A stretch of DNA of 64,000 bases from Streptomyces mutomycini (lineage in GTDB: Bacteria; Actinomycetota; Actinomycetes; Streptomycetales; Streptomycetaceae). Below are positions 1 to 7,513 of the stretch, piece after piece (position 1 is the stretch's first letter; each line of letters starts with the position of its first letter). The stretch is taken from NCBI RefSeq assembly GCF_001700505.1, contig NZ_MAPV01000092.1, positions 1-64,000 of the forward strand. Direction: 5' to 3'. Under the pieces are notes generated by a model, which was not told the origin of the DNA, did no database searches, and saw only the letters and a program-made list of their open reading frames with translations. The position numbers and the translations under genes were made by a program.

Positions 1-96
1 GGGCGTTGCTTCGGCTTCCTGCGCGGGGATGAACGCGCCCGCGACGGCGGTGGCGAGGGCTGTGGTGACGACTCTGCGACGGGTCAGGTATGCCAT
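1..96 (-). CDS. Secreted protein, N-terminal fragment (runs off the left edge)
   Basis: The first 32 codons of a minus-strand gene lie here. They read MAYLTRRRVVTTALATAVAG and continue AFIPAQEAEATP. This is a signal peptide: a basic n-region with consecutive arginines (TRRRV, twin-arginine-like), an Ala/Val-rich hydrophobic stretch and AxA-type cleavage possibilities. The product is therefore probably exported, perhaps by Tat. The ATG has a GGGAGA-like Shine-Dalgarno just upstream. The mature domain is outside the window, so no function can be given. Confidence 0.6.
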   Translation of the reverse strand, partial: MAYLTRRRVVTTALATAVAGAFIPAQEAEATP

Positions 97-173
97 GGGG
101 TCTCCCTGAGGTGGCCGTAGGGGCGGAGCGGGCGGGGGAACGCGACGAGTATGGAGGTGCGGACGCCCATAAA

Positions 174-187
174 GGCAGGTACCTGCC
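174..187. promoter_or_regulatory. 14-bp perfect palindrome, possible operator
   Basis: GGCAGGTACCTGCC is a perfect palindrome about 80 bp upstream of the secreted-protein start codon at 96. It lies in the non-coding gap between that gene and the acyl-CoA dehydrogenase operon. Its position fits an operator for the secreted protein. No regulator is identified. Confidence 0.3.
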
Positions 188-272
188 AAGAGTTGGAATG
201 GTCGTCGTCCGCGCGTCGGCCGCGCTGCGCCTGCTGTTCCCCCGCTCTCCGCTCCGGACACCGCGGAGCACG

Positions 273-312
273 ACGGGGCGGGGGCGCGTGCTCACACACG
301 CCCCCGCCCCGT
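273..312 (-). terminator. Terminator hairpin of the acyl-CoA dehydrogenase operon
   Basis: Two 18-base arms (273-290 and 295-312) are complementary with one mismatch around a CTCA loop. The hairpin lies immediately after the stop codon at 321 of the leftward operon. GC-rich hairpins without a U-tract are the usual Streptomyces terminator form. Confidence 0.7.
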
Positions 313-320
313 GGCCCGCC

Positions 321-1442
321 CTACGGAGCCGGAAGCTCCACCAGCCCGGCCACGGAATCGCGGTGACGTCCCGCGGTGCCGTACGCGATCGAGTCGGCCT
401 TGGCCCGCTTCAGATACAGATGCGCGGGGTGCTCCCAGGTCATTCCGATCCCGCCGTGAAGCTGGACGCACTCCTCCGCCGCGTGCACGGCGACCCCGGA
501 GCAGTATGCCTGCGCCACGGCCACCGCGAGCGGGGCGTCCGGGCTGCCGGCCGCCAGTGCGTCGGCGGCGTTGCGGGCGGCGGCGCGCGCGGAGACGACC
601 TCCAGCCAGAGCTGGGCCATCCGGTGCTTGAGCGACTGGAACGAGCCAACCGGCCTGTTGAACTGGTGGCGTTCGCGGGTGTGCCGGACCGTCTCGGTCA
701 GGCACCACTCGGCCAGTCCGAGCTGCTCGGAGGCGAGCAGTCCGGCACCGGTGAGAAGCCCCGCCCCCACGGCCGCGGCCGAGGGGCCCGCCTCCGCGAG
801 CCGGATACCGGACGCCCCGGACAGGCTGACCGTGGCGAGCGGGCGGGTGAGATCGAGCGGGACGAGCGGCTGCACGGCGACGCCGTCACCGCCGGCTTCC
901 ACCGCGTACAGGCCCTCCGCCGTGGGCACCAGCAGCACGTCGGCCGCCTCCGCCTCCGCGACGCCGGTCACGGTCCGCTCAAGGGTGCCCGTCATCGCCG
1001 CGGCACCGTCGGCGGGAGCTGTCGCGAACGGCAGGACGAGCACGGCGACCTTGCGCCCCGCGGCCAGCTCACCGAGGAGTTCTACGGCCGGACCGTCCTC
1101 GCCGCCCAGCGCGAGAAGGATCTCGGTCGCGACGACGGCGCTTGTCAGGTAGGGCGCCGGGGCGACGCTGCGGCCCAGCTCCTCCAGGACCACGGCGGCT
1201 TCGCGGTGGGTGGCGCCCTGGCCGCCGAGCTCCTCCGGGACCAGCAGTCCGGCAGCTCCGATCCCCGAGGCCAGCGATTCCCACAGCCGCAGGTCGTACG
1301 GCGTGTCGGACTCGATCCCGGCGAGCACCGTCGGCGCGTCGGCCCGGTCGGCGAGCAGCGAACGCACGGCGGACCGCAGGTCCTCCTCGGCCTGTGAGTA
1401 GAGCAGGTCGGGCGCCTGTGCGGGTTCGGTCTGTGCGGTCAT
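321..1442 (-). CDS. Acyl-CoA dehydrogenase family protein, probable non-catalytic partner subunit
   Basis: This 373-residue acyl-CoA dehydrogenase-fold protein has the N-terminal helical domain, the mid beta domain and the C-terminal helical domain with RHQFNRPVGSFQSLKHRMAQ (FAD/ADP contact) and the family motif LHGGIGMTWEHP. At the place near the C terminus where these enzymes carry the catalytic base (usually an EGT-like stretch) it has ADSIAYGTAG, with no glutamate. It overlaps the next dehydrogenase by ATGA, so the two are translationally coupled. In actinobacterial heterotetrameric dehydrogenases of the FadE26/27 (ChsE) kind, one subunit lacks the base. I infer the same arrangement here. 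The substrate is unknown, but the operon includes a quinone oxidoreductase. Confidence 0.85.
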   Translation of the reverse strand: MTAQTEPAQAPDLLYSQAEEDLRSAVRSLLADRADAPTVLAGIESDTPYDLRLWESLASGIGAAGLLVPEELGGQGATHREAAVVLEELGRSVAPAPYLTSAVVATEILLALGGEDGPAVELLGELAAGRKVAVLVLPFATAPADGAAAMTGTLERTVTGVAEAEAADVLLVPTAEGLYAVEAGGDGVAVQPLVPLDLTRPLATVSLSGASGIRLAEAGPSAAAVGAGLLTGAGLLASEQLGLAEWCLTETVRHTRERHQFNRPVGSFQSLKHRMAQLWLEVVSARAAARNAADALAAGSPDAPLAVAVAQAYCSGVAVHAAEECVQLHGGIGMTWEHPAHLYLKRAKADSIAYGTAGRHRDSVAGLVELPAP

Positions 1443-2629
1443 CGGGCGAGGTCCTTCCAGGCGACGTCCTTGTCGTTACGCGGCTCGACGGGCAGACCGA
1501 GGACGCGCTCGGCGACGATGTTGAGCAGGACCTCGCTCGTACCGCCCTCGATGGAATTGCCCTTGGACCGCAGATAGCGGTAGCCGGCGTCGCGTCCGGT
1601 GAAGTCGACGAGTTCCGGGCGACGCATGGTCCAGTCGCTGTACAACAGGCCCTCTTCGCCGAGGAGTTCCACCTCGAGCCCGCTGATCTCCTGGTTGAGG
1701 CGGGCGAACGCCAGCTTCATGCCGGAGCCTTCGGGGCCCGGCTGTCCGGCGACGAGCTGCTGGCGCAGCCGCTCACCGGTGAGCCGGGCGACCTCGGCCT
1801 CGACCCACAGCGTGAGGAGCCGCTGGTGGAGGTCGTGGGTGCGCAGAGCGGGCTTTTCGCGCCAGGTCTTCGCGACGGTGCCGATCATCCCGCCCTCGCG
1901 GGGGATGCGGGCTCCGCCGATGGAGACGCGCTCGTTCATCAGGGTGGTCTGGGCGACCTTCCACCCGTCGCCCACCTGACCGAGGCGCCTGCTGTCCGGA
2001 ATGCGTACGCCGGTGAGGAAGACCTCGTTGAACTCGGCCTCGCCGGTGATCTGACGCAGCGGCCGCACCTCGACGCCGGGGTCGGTCATGTCGCAGATGA
2101 AGTAGCTGATGCCGCGGTGCTTGGGTACGTCGGGGTCCGTACGGGCGATCAGGATCGCCCAGCGGGCCACGTGGGCGCTGGACGTCCAGACCTTCTGCCC
2201 GTCGACCACCCAGTCGCCCCCGTCCCTGACCGCGCGCGTGCCGAGCGCGGCGAGGTCGGATCCCGCGCCGGGCTCGCTGAACAGCTGGCACCACACCTCC
2301 TCGCCCACCCACAGCGGGCGCAGGAAGCGCTGCTTCTGCTCGTCGGTCCCGAATCCGAGAAGGGTCGGCGCGGCCATGCCGAGGCCGATGCCGATGCGTC
2401 GCGGATCGTTGTCGGGAGCTCCGGCGGCGGCGAGTCCGGCGTCGACCACGGGCTGGAGGGAGCGCGGCGCGTCGAGTCCGCCGAGCCCGACGGGGTAGTG
2501 CACCCAGGCCAGGCCGGCGTCGAAGCGCGCTTTGAGGAAGTCGGTGCGGCCGGTGGTGGCCGGCGGGTGGGCGGCCAGGAGCTGCTGGGTGAGGCTGCGG
2601 ATCCGTGCCGCGTCGAGGTCTGCGCTCAT
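1439..2629 (-). CDS. Acyl-CoA dehydrogenase, catalytic subunit
   Basis: This 396-residue FAD-dependent acyl-CoA dehydrogenase oxidises an acyl-CoA at the alpha-beta bond. Visible family features are the FAD-binding loop CQLFSEPGAGSDLAALGTRA, the mid-domain VWTSSAHVARWAILIARTDP and, near the C terminus, NSIEGGTSEVLLNIVAERVL. The glutamate in IEGGTSE sits where the catalytic base is found, unlike in the downstream partner at 321-1442. It overlaps its neighbours by 4 bp on both sides, so the three genes 3594-321 form one operon. Chain length and substrate cannot be read from the sequence. Confidence 0.88.
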   Translation of the reverse strand: MSADLDAARIRSLTQQLLAAHPPATTGRTDFLKARFDAGLAWVHYPVGLGGLDAPRSLQPVVDAGLAAAGAPDNDPRRIGIGLGMAAPTLLGFGTDEQKQRFLRPLWVGEEVWCQLFSEPGAGSDLAALGTRAVRDGGDWVVDGQKVWTSSAHVARWAILIARTDPDVPKHRGISYFICDMTDPGVEVRPLRQITGEAEFNEVFLTGVRIPDSRRLGQVGDGWKVAQTTLMNERVSIGGARIPREGGMIGTVAKTWREKPALRTHDLHQRLLTLWVEAEVARLTGERLRQQLVAGQPGPEGSGMKLAFARLNQEISGLEVELLGEEGLLYSDWTMRRPELVDFTGRDAGYRYLRSKGNSIEGGTSEVLLNIVAERVLGLPVEPRNDKDVAWKDLAR

Positions 2630-3594
2630 CGGGCGCCTCCTGACGGCAGGACGATGATGCGTCCGGTGCTGGTGCCGTCCGCGACGCGCTGAACGGCGCG
2701 CGCGGCCTCTTCCATGGGGACACGCTCACTGATCAGCGGCTTGATGACGCCCTGTGCCGCCAGCTTGGTCAGCTCGTCGTGGCAGGCGCGGACGGCGGCG
2801 GGGTCCTTGGTGTTGTAGAGACCCCAGTGGAGCCCTGCGATCGAGTAGTTCTTCACCAGGGCGTGGTTCAGGCCGGGCGCGGGGATGGAGCCGCTGGCGA
2901 AGCCCACGACGACGACACGCCCCTCGAAGGCGATGCACTTGACGGACTTGGCGTACGCGTCTCCGCCCACCGGGTCGTAGACGACGTCGGCGCCGCGTCC
3001 GCCGGTGGCCTCCTTCACCACCGCGACGATGTCCTCGCTGCGGCGGTCGATGACCAGGTCGCAGCCGAGTTCGCGGGCGATGGCGGCCTTCTCCGGTCCG
3101 CCGACGACCCCGATGACGGTGGCGCCGGCGGCCTTGCCGAGCTGGACGGCCGCGCTGCCGACACCGCCCGCGGCCGCGTGCACCAGCAGCGTCTCACCGG
3201 CCCGCAGGTGTGCGCGCCGGTGCAGTCCGAACCAGCCGGTCTGGTAACCGATGTGCAGTGCGGCGGCCTCGGCGTCGTCGAGGGCGTCGGGGGCCGGCAG
3301 CAGGGCCGCCTCCTCCGCGACGACGTACTCGGCGAAGCCGCCCTCCGGGAGCGCGGGGGTGGCCAGCACCCGGCGTCCGTCCTCCGTCTCGCCGCAGATC
3401 TCCACACCGGGGGTGAAGGGCAGCGGGGGCCTCACCTGATACTGGCCGCGGCAGAGCAGCGCGTCGGGGAAGTTGATGTTCGCCGCGCGCACCCTGAGCA
3501 GTACCTGCCCGCCCCCGGGGGTGGGACGGTCCGTCTCCTCGAGCTCCATCACCTCGCTCGGCTCGCCGTTCCGGTGCACTCGCCATGCCTGCAT
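2626..3594 (-). CDS. NADPH:quinone oxidoreductase (zeta-crystallin type MDR)
   Basis: This is a 322-residue medium-chain dehydrogenase/reductase of the quinone oxidoreductase branch. It has an N-terminal GroES-like domain (MQAWRVHRNGEPSEVMELEE, PGVEICGETEDG) and a Rossmann domain with HAAAGGVGSAAVQLGKAAGA and the substrate-side GGDAYAKSVKCIAFEGRVVV. It lacks the structural zinc cysteines of alcohol dehydrogenases. The start at 3594 is preceded by GGAGG. The reading frame stays open far upstream but that part overlaps the XRE-cupin gene and is not protein-like. It is the first gene of the three-gene dehydrogenase operon, so it may handle an enoyl or quinone-type intermediate, or accept electrons. 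Confidence 0.85.
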   Translation of the reverse strand: MQAWRVHRNGEPSEVMELEETDRPTPGGGQVLLRVRAANINFPDALLCRGQYQVRPPLPFTPGVEICGETEDGRRVLATPALPEGGFAEYVVAEEAALLPAPDALDDAEAAALHIGYQTGWFGLHRRAHLRAGETLLVHAAAGGVGSAAVQLGKAAGATVIGVVGGPEKAAIARELGCDLVIDRRSEDIVAVVKEATGGRGADVVYDPVGGDAYAKSVKCIAFEGRVVVVGFASGSIPAPGLNHALVKNYSIAGLHWGLYNTKDPAAVRACHDELTKLAAQGVIKPLISERVPMEEAARAVQRVADGTSTGRIIVLPSGGAR

Positions 3595-3697
3595 GAGGGG
3601 CCTCCACAACACTGTCGGCATTACCACTGCTCCGCCGCATACTAAGCGGTCGCTTGCCGCTCTGGGAACACCTGGCACGCGTCGGCCCCGGGCCCGT

Positions 3698-4297
3698 TCA
3701 CGACCGCTTCGGCTTGGCCCTGACGTGCATCCGCTCCCCCTGCGGCCCGAACAGGCTGAGGAATTCGACCGGCTCGTCGCCGGCGGGGCCGAACCAGTGC
3801 GGGAGCCTGGTGTCGAATTCGGCGGCCTCTCCGGGGACCAGGACCAGGTCGTGCTCGGCGAGCTTGAGCCGCAGCCGGCCGCTGAGCACGTACAGCCACT
3901 CGTAACCCTCGTGGGTGCGCTGCTCGGGCGCCTCGGTGCAGGACGCCTCCTGCACGACCTTGTACGCCTGGAGACCCCCCGGCCGGGCGGTGAGCGGCAG
4001 GGAGGTCTTCGCCCCGTGCACGATGGGCTTCGCCTTGACCCTCGGATCGCCGACCGGTGGGGCCCCCACCAGATCGTCGAGCGGCACCTCATGGGCCCTG
4101 GCGATGGGGAGCAGCAGTTCGAGACTGGGGCGCCGGCCGCCGGATTCGAGGCGGGACAGGGTGGAGACGGAGATTCCGGTGACCTCCGAAAGCCCTGCGA
4201 GCGTCACGCCCCGGTCCTTGCGCAGCCGCCGGAGCCTCGGGCCGACCCCGGTGAGTACGGCGTCGAGTTCCGGGTCGTCGTGGTTCTGTTCCTTCAT
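3698..4297 (-). CDS. XRE-family transcriptional regulator with cupin domain
   Basis: The protein has about 199 residues. Residues 15-70 form an HTH_XRE domain (GPRLRRLRKDRGVTLAGLSE, then GISVSTLSRLESGGRRPSLE). Residues 110-195 form a cupin_2 beta barrel (RTHEGYEWLYVLSGRLRLKL, GEAAEFDTRLPHWFGP) that should bind a small effector. A longer start at 4333 is possible. I prefer ATG 4297 because a near-consensus promoter (TTGACA, 17 bp, TGCAAT) occupies 4306-4334, which leaves at most a few leader bases. The gene probably controls itself and perhaps the adjacent dehydrogenase operon. Confidence 0.85.
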   Translation of the reverse strand: MKEQNHDDPELDAVLTGVGPRLRRLRKDRGVTLAGLSEVTGISVSTLSRLESGGRRPSLELLLPIARAHEVPLDDLVGAPPVGDPRVKAKPIVHGAKTSLPLTARPGGLQAYKVVQEASCTEAPEQRTHEGYEWLYVLSGRLRLKLAEHDLVLVPGEAAEFDTRLPHWFGPAGDEPVEFLSLFGPQGERMHVRAKPKRS

Positions 4298-4303
4298 GAC
4301 ATC

Positions 4304-4334
4304 CATTGCAGAATCAGCAATGCCGTTTGTCAAT
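4304..4334 (-). promoter_or_regulatory. Near-consensus sigma-70 promoter with overlapping inverted repeat
   Basis: On the minus strand TTGACA (4334-4329) is followed after 17 bp by TGCAAT (4311-4306). The same stretch contains a perfect inverted repeat, CATTGC-7-GCAATG at 4304-4322, which covers the -10 element. This suggests autoregulation by the XRE-cupin protein whose ATG is 9-10 bases downstream. The transcript would be leaderless or nearly so. Confidence 0.55.
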
Positions 4335-4363
4335 CAGATGCACGGCGGTCCGACGCGGACGGG

Positions 4364-5095
4364 TCAGCGGGCGAAGACCTCGAAGGTGACGGCCGGGCGG
4401 CCGCCGAAGCGCTCGGCGGCCGCCCCGGTGGCGCCGGCGAGGAACGCCCGGCAGTACGCCTCCGGGTCCTCATCCGTCAGCACCTCGATGTAGGTCCGGT
4501 GGGCCAGCAGCGACCGGACGGAACGCTCGAAGCCCGGGGTGGCGTCGACCGCGTGGGTGGGCCGGTCGGTACCGGCCACGGCGACCCAGCGCACCCCGTC
4601 CCACGGTTCCAGCCCCCGCTCACGCAGTTCGGGGAAGATCCAGCGGTTTCCCGCGTCGCCCGCGGCGTCCAGGGTGGCACGGCCGACCGCGCGGTGGTCC
4701 GGCGTGTTCCAGGCGGCGCCGCCCCAGGTGTCGCGGTGGTTGAGAGTGATGAGCAGTTCGGGCCGGTGGCGGCGGATGGCGGCGGCGATGTCACGACGCA
4801 GCGCGGTGCCGTACTCGATGACACCGTCCCGGTGATCGAGGAACTCCACCGAGGCGACGCCGACGACAGCGGCACTGTCCCGCTGCTCCCGCTCCCGCAG
4901 CGGCGCGCAGACATCGGGGGCGATCGTGTCGATCCCCGCCTCACCACGGGTCGCGAGGAGGTAGGTGACCTCACGCCCCTCGTCGGTCCAGCCGGCCACG
5001 GCGGCGGCACAGCCGTACTCCAGGTCGTCGGGGTGGGCCACCACCGCCAGCGCACGGCGCCAGTCCGTGGGCATGGGTTCCAGCTGCTGTGTCAT
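4364..5095 (-). CDS. PIG-L family deacetylase
   Basis: This 243-residue protein has the LmbE/PIG-L zinc hydrolase signature: AVVAHPDDLEYGCAAAVAGW near the N terminus (zinc ligands His and Asp of HPDD), and NTPDHRAVGRATLDAA with the third zinc histidine. The family removes N-acetyl groups from sugars such as GlcNAc-inositol, mycothiol conjugates or natural-product sugars. The upstream reading frame gives a 23-residue extension that looks non-coding, so ATG 5095 is preferred. It stands alone, divergent from the rhodanese gene. The substrate is unknown. Confidence 0.85.
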   Translation of the reverse strand: MTQQLEPMPTDWRRALAVVAHPDDLEYGCAAAVAGWTDEGREVTYLLATRGEAGIDTIAPDVCAPLREREQRDSAAVVGVASVEFLDHRDGVIEYGTALRRDIAAAIRRHRPELLITLNHRDTWGGAAWNTPDHRAVGRATLDAAGDAGNRWIFPELRERGLEPWDGVRWVAVAGTDRPTHAVDATPGFERSVRSLLAHRTYIEVLTDEDPEAYCRAFLAGATGAAAERFGGRPAVTFEVFAR

Positions 5096-5222
5096 ATCCG
5101 GCAGGTTATTCGGCGGAGGTAGGCGGATGCGTGCATTCCGGAAGCGGCTCGGGGCAGGGAGCAAGGAGTTGCTCCGGTCGGACGTGCCCGTATGACCACC
5201 AGCCGCGCCGCACCGGAGCGCT

Positions 5223-5238
5223 ATACCCCTACGGGTAT
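5223..5238. promoter_or_regulatory. CsoR/CstR-type operator
   Basis: ATACCCCTACGGGTAT is the ATACCC-4-GGGTAT inverted repeat typical of CsoR-family (DUF156) repressors. It lies in the promoter region of the rhodanese gene. Closely related sites occur at 40579, 41178 and 41213 next to a CsoR-family gene in this window, so this promoter may belong to the same regulon. Confidence 0.65.
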
Positions 5239-5313
5239 CATCGTGTCCAGGGCGCCGAGGTGAACATGACCCCGGACCGCTTCCGCTCCGGCGACCGAAA
5301 GGAACCCCCGCTC

Positions 5314-5886
5314 GTGATCAGCCCCGCATCCCTCACCCCCTCCGAGGCCGCAGCCAGGCTGGAGGACTTCACCGTCATCGACGTACGGGCTCCCGGCGAG
5401 TACGCCGCCGGGCACGTGCCCGGCGCCCTGAACATTCCGCTCGACCGGCTCCCGGAGGCGGTGCCGGCCCTGAAGTCGGCCTCCGCACGCGGCTCACTGC
5501 TCGTGGTGTGCGCCTCCGGTGTGCGGTCCACCAGGGCGTGCGAGATCCTCGCCGACGCAGACATCCAGGCCGCCACCCTGTCCGGCGGGACCTCCGCATG
5601 GGAGGGCGACGGACACGGACTGGACCGTCCGGTGGGAGCCCGGGCGACCTGGCCGATGGAGCGCCAGGTGCGCCTCGCCGCCGGTTCCCTCGTGGTGGCC
5701 GGCCTGGTGGCGGGCCGGCGTCTGCCGGCGGCGCGGTGGCTCTCGGCAGGCATCGGCGCCGGTCTCGTCTACTCCGCGGTGAGCAACACGTGCGGCATGG
5801 CCGCCGCCCTCGCGAAGCTCCCGTACAACCGCGCGCCGCAGTCCGCGGCCGGCCTGGACGCCACGCTCGACGCCCTCCAGGGCTGA
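5314..5886 (+). CDS. Rhodanese-like sulfurtransferase with C-terminal DUF2892 membrane domain
   Basis: The protein has 190 residues. Residues 8-108 form a rhodanese domain (VIDVRAPGEYAAGHVPGALN) with the persulfide-forming cysteine at about position 66 in VVCASGVRST. Residues 115-170 form a DUF2892 domain with two hydrophobic segments (MERQVRLAAGSLVVAGLVAG, GAGLVYSAVSNTCGMAAALA). This is the YgaP-like layout of a membrane-bound sulfurtransferase. GTG 5314 is preferred because AAAGGA lies about 11 bases upstream and the rhodanese fold begins there. An ATG at 5266 is also in frame. The CsoR-type operator upstream points to induction by sulfide/persulfide or copper. Confidence 0.85.
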   Translation: MISPASLTPSEAAARLEDFTVIDVRAPGEYAAGHVPGALNIPLDRLPEAVPALKSASARGSLLVVCASGVRSTRACEILADADIQAATLSGGTSAWEGDGHGLDRPVGARATWPMERQVRLAAGSLVVAGLVAGRRLPAARWLSAGIGAGLVYSAVSNTCGMAAALAKLPYNRAPQSAAGLDATLDALQG

Positions 5887-5899
5887 CGGCTCGATACGG

Positions 5900-7201
5900 C
5901 TAGCGGTCGCTCTCGCCCCGCACGAGGGCGAGCAGCCGGTCCAGGACGTGGGAGCCGCCCGCACGCAAGCCGTCGTGCTCGTACTCGCTGGTGACCCATG
6001 TACGCAGGCCGTGGATCGAGGAGGCGGTACGCAGTGCGTGGCCGGTGTCCACGTACATGTCGTCGTGGTAGACGGCGGCGGCCACCGGAACCTCGTTGGC
6101 CGCGAGCCGCTCGGCGTCGTACAGGGCGGGCCAGTCCGTCCGGGCGGCGAGCAGCTCCGCCGTCTCGCGCAGGGGGCGCAGCGCGGGGTCGACCTCGAAG
6201 TGCCAGGGGTGGATGCTCTCCCCGGTGAAGAGCACGGGGCCCTCTCCGGCCAGTGCGGTGGCGGCGTCGAACTGCGGGAACTCGGCGCGTACGCGTTCGG
6301 CCGCCCAGTCCGTGGGCTGCGCGCCCTGGCCGTAGATCGCCTCGTGCACGAGGGCGTAGAGCGGGTGACCCGCGAACGAGGTGGCGGTCCGCATGGCCTC
6401 CTGGAAGGCGTCGGAGAGCTCGGCCCCGTGCGGGCCTTCGACGAACGCGTTCTCCAGAAGGTAGTGGAGCTGGTGACTGCCGCTGCCGCCGCCCAGCATG
6501 ATGCCGAGGGACTGGAATCCCTCGGGTGTCAGCGTGTGCCCGGCGCTGTCCGGGCGGTGCTCGGCGAGGTACGCGGCAATCGCGCGGGCACGGGCGACGT
6601 CCTGCGGGTAGCGGGCGTAGTGCGCGGCGACCTTCCGCTCGATGCGCGGATACGCGGCCCTGTAGACGTCGTCGGCGTGCGCGTCCAGGGAGGGCAGGCC
6701 GCCGGTGATCAGGACGGCTTCGAGCCCTTCCGGGGCGGCCGACAGATAGCGGACGGCGCAGAAGCCGCCGAAGGACTGCCCCAGGACGGTCCAGGGCGCG
6801 CCATCGGTGAGCTGGGGGCGGATCAGTTCGCAGTCACGGACGATGCTGTCGGAGCGGAAGTGGGCGAGGTGGTCGGCCTGCGCGCTCGGGCCGCCGCGCG
6901 CCGGCAGGGTCTGCCGGTTGACAGGAGTGGACAGGCCGGTGCCGCGCTGGTCCAGCAGCAGCACGCGGAACTCCCGTACCGCCCGCCCCAGCCACGCCTC
7001 CGCACCGACGAAACGGCGGGCGCCGAAGCCGGGTCCGCCTTCCAGATAGACCAGCCAGGGCAGCTGGTCTGCGGCTCTGTCGCTCGCCACGGCCTCGCGG
7101 CCGAAGATCTCGATCGTCTCGCCGCCCGGATCGCCGTGGTCGAGCGGGACGGTGAACCGTCGGTCGGTGAAGACGATGCCGGGCTGACGATAGCTGCTCA
7201 A
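5900..7201 (-). CDS. Alpha/beta hydrolase, proline iminopeptidase (S33) family
   Basis: This 433-residue protein carries the S33 hallmarks: LVYLEGGPGFGARRF (oxyanion-hole GGPG), LLLDQRGTGLSTPVN (DQRG) and the nucleophile elbow TVLGQSFGGFCAVRYL. The GSHVL region near the C terminus could supply the catalytic histidine. Members cleave N-terminal proline or hydrolyse amides and esters. The length matches the actinobacterial Pip-like branch. The start codon is TTG 7201, with AGGAG 8-9 bases upstream. It has no signal peptide, so it is probably cytoplasmic. Confidence 0.85.
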   Translation of the reverse strand: MSSYRQPGIVFTDRRFTVPLDHGDPGGETIEIFGREAVASDRAADQLPWLVYLEGGPGFGARRFVGAEAWLGRAVREFRVLLLDQRGTGLSTPVNRQTLPARGGPSAQADHLAHFRSDSIVRDCELIRPQLTDGAPWTVLGQSFGGFCAVRYLSAAPEGLEAVLITGGLPSLDAHADDVYRAAYPRIERKVAAHYARYPQDVARARAIAAYLAEHRPDSAGHTLTPEGFQSLGIMLGGGSGSHQLHYLLENAFVEGPHGAELSDAFQEAMRTATSFAGHPLYALVHEAIYGQGAQPTDWAAERVRAEFPQFDAATALAGEGPVLFTGESIHPWHFEVDPALRPLRETAELLAARTDWPALYDAERLAANEVPVAAAVYHDDMYVDTGHALRTASSIHGLRTWVTSEYEHDGLRAGGSHVLDRLLALVRGESDR

Positions 7202-7387
7202 GGGAACTCCTGTGTCCGCTGTTTCCCGGACAGTTCAGCACATCACCACAATCCGGCCGCCCGCGGCCCTCACGCACCCGCCCGGGGCTCCTGCCGCGAC
7301 CGCTGACGGCCGGGCCTTCGGGGGCATCGCCACGTCGGTGCGCGAGCGCGACACGACACCGGGTGGCCCCTCTGCGCCGGGAGAGCC

Positions 7388-7450
7388 CCTTTGTTGGCAC
7401 CTTTGTTGGCACCTTTACCTGCGTTTGCAATTAACCCGCGTGCGCAATTA
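7388..7450. repeat. Two sets of direct repeats in the aldo/keto reductase promoter
   Basis: Positions 7388-7411 contain CCTTTGTTGGCA twice in perfect tandem, followed by CCTTTA. Positions 7421-7433 and 7438-7450 carry GCGTTTGCAATTA and GCGTGCGCAATTA (11 of 13 identical), with a weaker third copy near 7454. The AT-rich bases and the 17-bp spacing suggest a promoter with stacked regulator sites between the divergent peptidase and reductase genes. Confidence 0.4.
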
Positions 7451-7513
7451 TTGTCTACGCAAGTAATCATCGTACGCGGATCCGCCCGGTCCGACCCCAC
7501 GAGAGGTATCACC

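Noticed and set aside
90..1397. Long plus-strand open frame opposite the first acyl-CoA dehydrogenase
   Set aside because: Arg/Gly/Pro-rich translation without family features; it is the antisense shadow of a clear enzyme gene in high-GC DNA.
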